From assembly GCA_003251775.1 (NCBI GenBank), contig QKEK01000163.1, positions 1-50,996 on the forward strand: a stretch of 50,996 nucleotides of DNA. The letters run 5' to 3'. The stretch comes from Clostridia bacterium. GTDB taxonomy: Bacteria; Bacillota; Clostridia; DSM-8532; SZUA-474. The notes beneath the pieces were generated by a model, which worked only from the letters and a program-made list of their open reading frames with translations, did no database searches and was not told the origin of the DNA. The position numbers were made by a program, and so were the translations under genes. Positions 40,071-48,885 of the stretch are shown piece after piece; the stretch's first letter is position 1, and each line of letters starts with the position of its first letter.

Positions 40071-42089
40071 ATGAAGGCATATAAAACTACTCTTCATCAA
40101 TTTGTAGAAGAATTTTATAGAATAAAAGATGCTAAGCTTGATATTATTGACGAAAATTATTTTAATGTCTCTTTTTCTGACGGAAGGATTTTACGATATA
40201 CCTATAACCCTAAGATAGCTAACGTAAACAAGGAAGTTAAGCTGCTTGCAAAAGGGACAAAGGCTTTAAATGAGCTTATAGAAGAAGCTGCTGTAAAAGG
40301 AGCATATTCAAATGTTGATATTGAATATACAAAGCAGTCTGTAGCTGAAAGCTTTAAGGAAAAAAAGTGTTGTGGCTTGTGTCAGTACTCAAATTTATGT
40401 GAGAGCAAGGATACTTGCTGTGATTTTTGTCATTATTATCGTGATTGTAATACAAGGATCATTAATGCTGAGTTCAAAGAGCTAGGAATAATTACACAGC
40501 AAACGCCAATAAACGCCATATGCTTTATTTTCAAGGTTGAGATTAATAATGACTATTCATTGGGCGATGGGCTACATAAGCGTATTATGATAAATATTAA
40601 TATGGATACAGGAGAGGTCCTGCCAGAGCTTATTGTTAATGGATTAGAAACCCTACAGATGAGAGAAGATATAGAGCCAAAAGGTATTTCCGATAAAGAC
40701 TATTATTTATACTATAAACAGGCAAGGGACATAGTGCAAGAGATGGTAATTCCACAGATGGAGCTATTTAAGCATCAGATGCAAGAGCCTTTAATGGAGA
40801 AAATAGAGGCTATTATTGAAAAACATTATATTGAATATCTAGATACATATACAAAAACAAAACCTGAGGAATCCGATGAGATGCAAAGTCAAGCAGTTCG
40901 CTTGTGTGAAAGAGAGTTGCAAGGTTATGCAGTAAATGTTACATTTAATCTGGAAAATGTATTTATTTACAAGACAAATAAGGATATTAGAAACCTAATA
41001 TTTAGTTTTAAGAACAAAGAAATTAGTAAAAATGTAGAAATACAGGTGGAGCTTTTTTTACATAAGGTTAATATTAGCTGTACTCATTGCGGTATAGAAA
41101 TAGATAAGGGATATATATGTTCAAATGAGCATGTATTATGCACAAAGTGCTCTACAAAATGTGAGATATGTGAGACTGTTTTATGTGATTCATGCGGAGA
41201 TGAAGGAATATCATGTTCTACATGCGGGTCATTGGTTTGTCCTGAGTGTACAGTTATATGTGAAAAGTGTGGAATTGAGGTATGTAATGATCATGCATAT
41301 TCTTGCAGCGTTTGTGGAAAGAAGCTTTGTATAGACTGCTATGAGTTATGCACTGAATGTGCTACAGTATTATGTAGTGAGCATGTGAATAACTGTGAAA
41401 TCTGTGAAGTGCCTATCTGTGAAGATCATTTGTATAAATGTGAGGTATGTGGTAAAGGACATTGTATAGAACACGTGTTTAAATGTGAAATGTGCGAAAA
41501 TGATAAAGGCTACCGATGTCAAGAGCATATAGTAGAGTCAAGCTTTAGTGCAAAGCATTTTTGTGGTAATCATATAGGAACCTGTTCTATATGTAAAAGG
41601 GTATTAGGAAAAAATGAAATAAATCTCTGTTCTATATGCTCAACTAATATGTGTCCAGAGCATTCGTATAAAAGCTCTGGTTGTGGAAAGCATTATTGTA
41701 AGCAGCACATAATTCAGTGTGAAGCCTGTGGAAAGCTATATTGTAGCTGTACAGAGTTTGATGAATGTATAATATGTGGTCAGAGCTATTGTGAAGGCTG
41801 TGTAAATGAAAAGGGTATATGCAAAATATGTAATGCTCTAAAAGAAATAAAATCTGAAAACACTATATTGAAAAAAGCAAAAGAGTTAGATGAAAGGTTA
41901 AATAAGTATACAAGGTTTTATTTTAGCAAAAGTGACAACAGATTAGTTATATATGCTCATAAGCTTATGGAAGACTATGTGGTGGTTTTTGATATTAACG
42001 ATAGTATTATTTATAGTAAACGAATTTTAATTAATGAAAGGTTAAAGCTAAGTGTTTCTAAGTTGTTATCAAAAAAGGAGGAGGAGTAA
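40071..42089 (+). CDS. Large Cys/His-rich protein: N-terminal domain, CxxC cluster, then tandem 15-aa zinc-knuckle array
   Basis: ~670 aa; repeated CxxCx4Cxx[CH] from 41079 to 41831. Confidence 0.85.
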   Translation: MKAYKTTLHQFVEEFYRIKDAKLDIIDENYFNVSFSDGRILRYTYNPKIANVNKEVKLLAKGTKALNELIEEAAVKGAYSNVDIEYTKQSVAESFKEKKCCGLCQYSNLCESKDTCCDFCHYYRDCNTRIINAEFKELGIITQQTPINAICFIFKVEINNDYSLGDGLHKRIMININMDTGEVLPELIVNGLETLQMREDIEPKGISDKDYYLYYKQARDIVQEMVIPQMELFKHQMQEPLMEKIEAIIEKHYIEYLDTYTKTKPEESDEMQSQAVRLCERELQGYAVNVTFNLENVFIYKTNKDIRNLIFSFKNKEISKNVEIQVELFLHKVNISCTHCGIEIDKGYICSNEHVLCTKCSTKCEICETVLCDSCGDEGISCSTCGSLVCPECTVICEKCGIEVCNDHAYSCSVCGKKLCIDCYELCTECATVLCSEHVNNCEICEVPICEDHLYKCEVCGKGHCIEHVFKCEMCENDKGYRCQEHIVESSFSAKHFCGNHIGTCSICKRVLGKNEINLCSICSTNMCPEHSYKSSGCGKHYCKQHIIQCEACGKLYCSCTEFDECIICGQSYCEGCVNEKGICKICNALKEIKSENTILKKAKELDERLNKYTRFYFSKSDNRLVIYAHKLMEDYVVVFDINDSIIYSKRILINERLKLSVSKLLSKKEEE

Positions 42090-43094
42090 ATGAGAAGTTT
42101 GAGTCTTTATGATAAGCTTTTAGAAATTTACTCAACAAAAAACAATCCTGAAAAAGCAGATTTATTGAGGTGTGTTGAAGTTTTTTTGCACAAAAAATAT
42201 GACTCCAAAAAAATAGAAGCAATTGTTGAAGGAATGATAAAAAAGTACGATTTTGAAATGCTAGCACAAAAAAGAAGGAATAGAAATTTATTAGCTAGTT
42301 CATTAGATTCAATTATACTAAATAAGGTACGCGAATCATATACTAGTGATAAAGAAATTAATATTGAAACTCTTTCTGAAATGCATCTGAAAGCACTAGC
42401 TAAGATTGTACTTATAAATTTGGGGTATGAGCTTTTGTATATTCCTCCAATTAATAGTGGAACAGTTGATTTTGTAGTTTACCGAAGACTATATAAGCGT
42501 GCGGTTTTTGTGCTTAATTCTGCCAATGCTTTTGAAATTAGTAAAAAACAGATAGAGAATGCTAGAAGGCTATCAACTCATCTGAATTGTGAGCAGCTAA
42601 TGGTATTTACAAATACTGATTTTAGTCAGGAGGCGTATAAATACGCTGAGCACTACCAGATATATTTAATTAACGGAAGTAAATTCACAATATTGGTAAG
42701 AGATCTTGTGGAGAGTAATCAGGAAAAGGAAAAGAAACTACAAGTGAAAGAAAATGAATTGCTTGAGGATGATAAACTGTTTCTTGAGGCTGATATTAAG
42801 AATGTAAAGACAAAGGTTAGGGTTATGGATGTTACATTTATTCCTGACTATGAAAAAAACGAGCTGGTTTTTGAAGGTGTACTTTTAAATGCAGGTAAGC
42901 ATCCTGTAACAAGGTTGATGGTTAATATAAGGCTCTATGGGAGAGACAGAAGCTTTAGGGATCTGTCCTGTGAATTAGGAGATTTGGCAAACGGAAACGA
43001 AGCTGAATTTAAAATCCAATTTGATATTTCTACTGAGTATGAATGGAAGAATATATATAAGTACATGATTAAGCTGAGTTATAGGAATATATAA
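42090..43094 (+). CDS. Mrr-like restriction-endonuclease-fold protein (possibly inactive) with C-terminal FxLYD-like domain
   Basis: LSEMHLKALAKIVLINLGYELLYIPPINSGTVDFVVYRRLYKRAVFVLNSAN...QLMVFTNTDFSQEAYKYAEHYQIYLINGSKFTILV. Confidence 0.55.
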   Translation: MRSLSLYDKLLEIYSTKNNPEKADLLRCVEVFLHKKYDSKKIEAIVEGMIKKYDFEMLAQKRRNRNLLASSLDSIILNKVRESYTSDKEINIETLSEMHLKALAKIVLINLGYELLYIPPINSGTVDFVVYRRLYKRAVFVLNSANAFEISKKQIENARRLSTHLNCEQLMVFTNTDFSQEAYKYAEHYQIYLINGSKFTILVRDLVESNQEKEKKLQVKENELLEDDKLFLEADIKNVKTKVRVMDVTFIPDYEKNELVFEGVLLNAGKHPVTRLMVNIRLYGRDRSFRDLSCELGDLANGNEAEFKIQFDISTEYEWKNIYKYMIKLSYRNI

Positions 43095-43105
43095 CTAAGT
43101 AAATG

Positions 43106-43138
43106 TAATTATAATTATAATTATAATTATAATTATAA
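43106..43138. repeat. Hexanucleotide microsatellite (TAATTA)5.5
   Basis: taattataattataattataattataattataa. Confidence 0.9.
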
Positions 43139-43251
43139 ATAGATATACTTTAATGAGTTTCTAATTATATGTTAATGCTTAATTAAGTACAGTTTAATGT
43201 AGATATTTTATAATAAGCTTAAGATAAAAAATTATAAGAGAGGCGATTGTT

Positions 43252-43743
43252 ATGGATTATAAAACAAATCTTGAGCTTGTAGATGAATTAAGAAAGAGAA
43301 CAAATTGTAGCTATGAAGAGGCTAAGGCGTTACTTGAAAAGCACAATTACAATATTGTTGAAGCAGTAGTTGATTATGAGAGATCACACAATGTGAATAT
43401 ACCCCACGGTGGTTTTTATAATAATCAAAATAATTGTAGTGGCTTTCATTCAACAAAGGGTTTTATTAGAAAGTGGTATGAAAAGGGAAAGACAACTAGA
43501 TTTGTTATAGAGGATGACGAGAAGAAGACAGTTATTAATATATCAATGAATATTTTCATTTTATCAATATTACTAGCTTTTTACTTTGTATTAGGCGGTT
43601 TAATTCTAGCTGTTATGACTAAATGTAGAATTAGGATTAAAAAGGCTGAGGGTGATGACGTAAACATCGGCAAGGTGATTAATAATGTTACAAATACTGT
43701 TACAAACTCTGTAAAGAATACTATGGGTACAGAAACAAAATAA
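43252..43743 (+). CDS. DUF4342-like protein with N-terminal UBA-like region and one TM segment
   Basis: ELVDELRKRTNCSYEEAKALLEKHNYNIVEAVVDYERS...TRFVIEDDEKKTVINISMNIFILSILLAFYFVLGGL. Confidence 0.75.
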   Translation: MDYKTNLELVDELRKRTNCSYEEAKALLEKHNYNIVEAVVDYERSHNVNIPHGGFYNNQNNCSGFHSTKGFIRKWYEKGKTTRFVIEDDEKKTVINISMNIFILSILLAFYFVLGGLILAVMTKCRIRIKKAEGDDVNIGKVINNVTNTVTNSVKNTMGTETK

Positions 43744-43790
43744 TTATTTGATATGTAAAACATAGCTTTTGATTGAATACAATGTTAATT

Positions 43791-43828
43791 AAAAAGAATC
43801 CTTAGAGGTAACTAGGGGTTCTTTTTTG
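43791..43828 (+). terminator. Terminator after the DUF4342-like gene
   Basis: AAAAAGAATCC...GGGGTTCTTTTTT. Confidence 0.7.
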
Positions 43829-44045
43829 CAGTGCTTTGTATAGAATATAGTTAAGCATTTATTGAAATACTAACTGATAATCAAATTTTTTACATAAAAA
43901 ACGTGTTGTTAAATTATAGTTTGTAGAAAAGTGAGGAAACGGAAATTCATCATTAATTGCACCTTAATTACTACTATGTTATAATGGCTATGTCTAATTG
44001 TTGAACAATAAGATTCATACTTTCTATATATTTTGAGGTGTCGCA

Positions 44046-47000
44046 ATGGGTGAGTTTGTTCATTTGCATTTACATACAGAGTACAGCCTTTTGGATGGTG
44101 CAACCAGAATAAAGGAATTAATGTCATATATAAAAGAGTTAGGGATGGATAGTATAGCAATCACTGACCATGGGGTTATGTATGGGGTTGTTGATTTTTA
44201 TAAGGAGGCTAGAGCTAATGGCATAAAGCCTATCTTGGGATGTGAGATTTATACTGCTATGAGAACAAGGCATGATAAAGAGAACAAGCTGGATTCCGAG
44301 CAGGGGCATCTGGTGTTATTAGCAAAAAACAATTTGGGATATAAAAACCTGATGAAAATTGTTTCTATAGGCTTTGTTGAGGGGTTTTACTACAAGCCTA
44401 GAGTTGATTTCGAGACACTTGAAAAATACAGTGAGGGAATTATTGCATTAAGTGCATGTCTTGGTGGTCAGATACCTAGAGCAATTCTTCAGGGGAATTA
44501 TGAAAAAGCAAAAGAATATGCAAATAAGTATAAAAGCATTTTTGGCAAGGAAAACTTTTATTTAGAGCTACAGGATAATAAACTTGAGGAGCAAAGCCTG
44601 GTTAACCAAAAACTCATTAAGTTAAGTAATGAGTTGGATATTCCTCTTGTGGCAACAAATGATGTTCACTATTTACGTAAAGAGGATGCTAAGGCTCAAG
44701 AGGTTTTAATGTGTATTCAGACAGGAAAGACCATGGAAGATGAAGACAGGATGAGCTTCACATCAACTGAGTTCTACGTAAAATCTCCAGAGGAAATGAA
44801 GAAGGCATTCAAGAATCAAATTGAGGCTATCAATAATACCGTGAAGATTGCAAATATGTGCAATGTTGAGCTTGAATTCGGTAAACTACACTTACCAGAA
44901 TTTACAGTTCCAGTAGGGTATGAGCCGTATGCGTATTTAAGAGAGGTTTGTCTTACGGGCTTCAATAAGCATTATGCTAAACAGAATGACAAAAAGCAGC
45001 TATTAGAGAGACTTGAGTACGAGCTTTCTGTTATCAAGCAAATGGGGTATGTGGACTATTTTCTAATAGTATGGGATTTTATCAAATATGCCAAGGAGAA
45101 CGGGATAATGGTTGGCCCTGGAAGAGGGTCGGCAGCTGGTAGTATGGTTTCATATTGCTTAGGTATAACAAGTGTTGACCCCATTAAGTATAATCTGTTA
45201 TTTGAAAGGTTTTTAAACCCTGAGCGTATAAGCATGCCTGATATAGATATTGATTTTTGCTTTGAACGAAGGCAGGAGGTAATAGATTACGTTATTAACA
45301 AATATGGAGCAGATAGAGTAGCACAGATAATTACGTTTGGAACGATGGCTGCAAGAGCTGCTATTAGAGATGTTGGTAGAGCACTTGCAATACCTTATGC
45401 ACAAGTGGATATTATAGCAAAGATGATACCTATGCAAATTGGTATGACTATTAGTAAGGCACTCGAATTAAATCCAGAACTTAAAACTGCATGTGAGAAT
45501 GACGCAACAATTGGTGAACTGGTGGATATGGCAAAGCGTTTAGAAGGAATGCCAAGACATTCATCAACACATGCAGCTGGTGTGGTGATTTCAAAGGCAC
45601 CTGTTGTAGAGTATGTTCCATTACAAACTAATGAGGAGTGTATTACTACTCAATTTCCAATGACACTGCTGGAGGAATTAGGTCTTCTTAAAATGGATTT
45701 CCTAGGCTTAAGAACTCTTACAGTTATAAGAGATGCTTTACAATTTATAAAAGAAACCAAAGGAGTAAATGTAGATATTGAAAATTTGACATTGGATGAT
45801 GCCAATGTATATAAAATGATTGGGGAGGGGAAAACTGCTGGTATCTTTCAGCTTGAAAGTGGAGGTATGACTCAGTTTATGAAGGAGCTACAGCCGACAT
45901 CACTTGAGGATATAATCGCAGGTATTTCGCTCTATCGACCAGGTCCAATGGATCAGATACCCAGATATATCCGTAATAAGAATACTCCTGAACTTGTTAA
46001 ATGCCATCATCCATTGCTTGAGAATATACTTAGTGTAACATATGGATGTATGGTATATCAGGAACAGGTTATGCAGATAGTAAGGGATTTAGCGGGTTAC
46101 TCATTGGGCCGCTCTGACCTTGTAAGAAGAGCCATGTCAAAGAAAAAGAAAAGTGTAATGGAGGAAGAACGAAAGAATTTTATTTACGGAAATAAGGATG
46201 AAAAGGGTAATATTACTATTAAGGGTGCTTTGGCTAATGGGGTTGATGAAAGGGTTGCAAATATAATTTTTGATGAAATGATGGACTTTGCCAGCTATGC
46301 TTTTAACAAATCTCATGCTGCTGCATACGCAGTAATTGGATACCAAACAGCATGGCTTAAATGTTACTATCCAGTAGAATTCATGGCGGCATTGTTAAAT
46401 AGCTTTCTTGGAAGTAGTGAAAAGGTGTCGCAGTACGTTAATGATTGCAATACAATGGGAATTAAGGTGTTACCACCAGATATAAATGAAAGCAACGTGC
46501 GTTTTACTGTTGTCAAAGATAAAATAAGGTTTGGTCTTGCGGCTGTTAAAAACGTAGGGACTGTAGCAGTAGAACATATTATCTGTGAAAGGAATTCAGG
46601 AGGAGTATTTAAGGATTTTTCAAGCTTTTGTGAAAGGATATCTGGTAAAGATGTTAATAAAAAGTGCATAGAAAGCCTAATTCGATGCGGGGCGTTTGAT
46701 TCAATGGGAAATAATAGGGCTACATTGATAAACTCCTATGAAAAAATATTAGATGGTATTGCTCATGTAAGAAAAACTAAGATTGAAGGACAGATTTCAT
46801 TGTTTGACATGGGGATTTCCCAAAGTGTTGCAGAAATAAAAATGGAGTATAGAATTACACCTGAGTTTACTAATAAAGAGCTTCTTTCAATGGAAAAGGA
46901 GATGCTTGGGATATATATTTCTGGACATCCCTTAAGTGAATATAAGGAGTTAATAGATAAATATGTTAATGTTTTTACGACCGATTTGAGTCAAGCTACT

Positions 47001-47633
47001 GAGACTGAACAAGAGGGAGATGGGGTTATTCAGCAGAGTGTAGAGCTCAACACAAAAATAAGGGATGGTCAAGTTGCGATTGTTGCAGGAATAATAGCAG
47101 CAACTAAAACCATAACAACCAGAAAGAATAAGATGATGGCGTTCGTATCTTTAGAAGATTTATATGGACATATGGAAATAGTTGTGTTCCCTAATGTATA
47201 TGAAAGGTATAGAAGTTTGCTGGAACAGGACAGTGTTATTGCTGTTAGTGGAACTATTAGTGTACGAGAGGATGAACAGCCCAAGATTCTGTGTAACGCT
47301 ATAGTAGCACTGGAGGATATAAGGACTCTAAAGGAACAGCTGTCAAATGGTAAGCCGAATTTGGCTAAAACAAGCAATAGTACCCCCAAAAATGATATTA
47401 TGTTTAATAACCTTAAATGGATAAAGGTAAAGATAAACGATGAAGCTGACGGGCAAAGAATAAGTAGCTTGGATTCTTTCATAATTTCAAACAAAGGGCA
47501 GCTGCCTATTTTAGTATACATTGGAAGTGCCAAAAGGGTAAGCAAAAGAGAAATGATTACAATAGATAGTAGCCTGTACAAAGAGCTTAAAGCGATAATC
47601 GGAGATGATAACATAAAGCTGGAGTATAATTAG
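44046..47633 (+). CDS. dnaE: DNA polymerase III subunit alpha
   Basis: FVHLHLHTEYSLLDGA; GPGRGSAAGSMVSYCLGIT; PDIDIDFCFERR; FNKSHAAAYAVIGYQTAWLK. Confidence 0.97.
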   Translation: MGEFVHLHLHTEYSLLDGATRIKELMSYIKELGMDSIAITDHGVMYGVVDFYKEARANGIKPILGCEIYTAMRTRHDKENKLDSEQGHLVLLAKNNLGYKNLMKIVSIGFVEGFYYKPRVDFETLEKYSEGIIALSACLGGQIPRAILQGNYEKAKEYANKYKSIFGKENFYLELQDNKLEEQSLVNQKLIKLSNELDIPLVATNDVHYLRKEDAKAQEVLMCIQTGKTMEDEDRMSFTSTEFYVKSPEEMKKAFKNQIEAINNTVKIANMCNVELEFGKLHLPEFTVPVGYEPYAYLREVCLTGFNKHYAKQNDKKQLLERLEYELSVIKQMGYVDYFLIVWDFIKYAKENGIMVGPGRGSAAGSMVSYCLGITSVDPIKYNLLFERFLNPERISMPDIDIDFCFERRQEVIDYVINKYGADRVAQIITFGTMAARAAIRDVGRALAIPYAQVDIIAKMIPMQIGMTISKALELNPELKTACENDATIGELVDMAKRLEGMPRHSSTHAAGVVISKAPVVEYVPLQTNEECITTQFPMTLLEELGLLKMDFLGLRTLTVIRDALQFIKETKGVNVDIENLTLDDANVYKMIGEGKTAGIFQLESGGMTQFMKELQPTSLEDIIAGISLYRPGPMDQIPRYIRNKNTPELVKCHHPLLENILSVTYGCMVYQEQVMQIVRDLAGYSLGRSDLVRRAMSKKKKSVMEEERKNFIYGNKDEKGNITIKGALANGVDERVANIIFDEMMDFASYAFNKSHAAAYAVIGYQTAWLKCYYPVEFMAALLNSFLGSSEKVSQYVNDCNTMGIKVLPPDINESNVRFTVVKDKIRFGLAAVKNVGTVAVEHIICERNSGGVFKDFSSFCERISGKDVNKKCIESLIRCGAFDSMGNNRATLINSYEKILDGIAHVRKTKIEGQISLFDMGISQSVAEIKMEYRITPEFTNKELLSMEKEMLGIYISGHPLSEYKELIDKYVNVFTTDLSQATETEQEGDGVIQQSVELNTKIRDGQVAIVAGIIAATKTITTRKNKMMAFVSLEDLYGHMEIVVFPNVYERYRSLLEQDSVIAVSGTISVREDEQPKILCNAIVALEDIRTLKEQLSNGKPNLAKTSNSTPKNDIMFNNLKWIKVKINDEADGQRISSLDSFIISNKGQLPILVYIGSAKRVSKREMITIDSSLYKELKAIIGDDNIKLEYN

Positions 47634-47701
47634 AATTAATTAACAAATGGCTAAAATATACTGATATTGCTTTAGTTTAGAGAATTAACATAGTTATCTG
47701 C

Positions 47702-47740
47702 AAAGCTTTTGTTAAAAACCTGTTGTAAAAAAGCTTTTTA
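47702..47740 (+). terminator. Putative terminator after dnaE
   Basis: AAAGCTTTT...AAAAAAGCTTTTTA. Confidence 0.55.
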
Positions 47741-47818
47741 TACTATATCATAGAAGTTAGTAGATATACGGTTACATATGCTAAAGTAGTATATTAATAA
47801 TTTAAATGGGGTGTTTTT

Positions 47819-48358
47819 ATGGCTGGAGAAAAAAGATTTGGTACTTCACTATTTGGTTTTAAAAAATCCGATGTAAATGCTTACATTGAAAAGCTTGTAA
47901 TTGAAATGAATAAAAAAATAGAGGATAAAAATATTGAATTAAAGCACTTAAAAACACAGAATGAAGAGCTACAGGAGAAATATAACAAGTTATCATTAAA
48001 TGAGTCAGAGGTAAATTTGAATCGTAGCAAAATTGCAGACGTATTGATTACAGCTCAAGAAAAGGCTGAAAATCTAATAAAGGAAGCACAAGAAAAAGCA
48101 GTCAAGGAAAAAGAAAGATTAGATAGTATGCTTGAGAGTGAGAAGGAACGAATAGTTGATATAAAGAATGAGCTTGTTACACTTAAAAAGGAAGTAGCTT
48201 CAAAGCTAAAGATGTTTGATGAACAATTAACTGGAGTGATAGGTGACTTTGGAGATGAGAATATAGCTCTTCAAGAAGTAGCAGCTACTCAAGATATTTC
48301 TGAAGAAACAGTTCAGAATTCAGGAGTTCAAGAGGAAACTGATTTGCCACAAGCTTAA
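47819..48358 (+). CDS. DivIVA-domain coiled-coil protein
   Basis: FGTSLFGFKKSDVNAYIEKLVIEMNKKIEDKNIELKHLKTQNEELQEKYNKL. Confidence 0.75.
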   Translation: MAGEKRFGTSLFGFKKSDVNAYIEKLVIEMNKKIEDKNIELKHLKTQNEELQEKYNKLSLNESEVNLNRSKIADVLITAQEKAENLIKEAQEKAVKEKERLDSMLESEKERIVDIKNELVTLKKEVASKLKMFDEQLTGVIGDFGDENIALQEVAATQDISEETVQNSGVQEETDLPQA

Positions 48359-48405
48359 AAGCACTTTGAAAATTTAAGAAGAGTTAGATTGAGGAGAATA
48401 GAAGT

Positions 48406-48885
48406 ATGGAAGAATTATTAAATGTTTTAGAAAAAAATAGTAGACTTAATGAGGAGCAATTAGCAGTTATGCTAGATAAGTCTACTGACGAGATAAAGAG
48501 TCAAATAAGAGAGCTTGAGAATAGTAATACCATTTTAGGATATAGAACTCTTATCAACTGGGAAAAGACTTCAAAGGAATCGGTTACAGCGTTAATAGAG
48601 GTGAGGATTACACCACAAAGAGACTTGGGCTTTGACAAGGTTGCAGAGAGGATTTATCGCTTTCCACAGGTGAAGGCTTGCTATTTAATGTCAGGCGGAT
48701 TTGATTTAACTGTTGTTGTTGAGGGGAAGACAATGAAAGAGGTAGCTTTGTTTGTTTCTGAAAAGCTAGCTCCTATTGATGGGGTACTAAGTACAGCAAC
48801 TCATTTTATACTTAAAAAGTTTAAAGAATCAGGTGTTGTTTTTGAAAAGAAAGAGGATGATGACAGGGAGGCTTTAGTGCTATGA
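48406..48885 (+). CDS. Lrp/AsnC family transcriptional regulator
   Basis: HTH plus RAM domain: YRFPQVKACYLMSGGFDLTVVVEGKTMKEVALFVSEKLAPIDGVLSTATHFILKKFK. Confidence 0.88.
   Translation: MEELLNVLEKNSRLNEEQLAVMLDKSTDEIKSQIRELENSNTILGYRTLINWEKTSKESVTALIEVRITPQRDLGFDKVAERIYRFPQVKACYLMSGGFDLTVVVEGKTMKEVALFVSEKLAPIDGVLSTATHFILKKFKESGVVFEKKEDDDREALVL

Noticed and set aside
43106-43138. TAATTA tract considered as a regulatory array
   Set aside because: Pure microsatellite in AT-rich DNA; no partner signal
43252-43743. DUF4342-like gene considered as a fourth member of the SNF2 module
   Set aside because: Separated by ~160 bp including a microsatellite, with its own SD and terminator; no functional link visible
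47069-47614. 181-aa antisense ORF inside dnaE
   Set aside because: Shadow ORF on the opposite strand of a strongly coding gene; low-complexity Leu/Ser/Ile composition
44046-47633. PolC-type polymerase considered
   Set aside because: PHP domain at the N-terminus, no inserted exonuclease; matches DnaE
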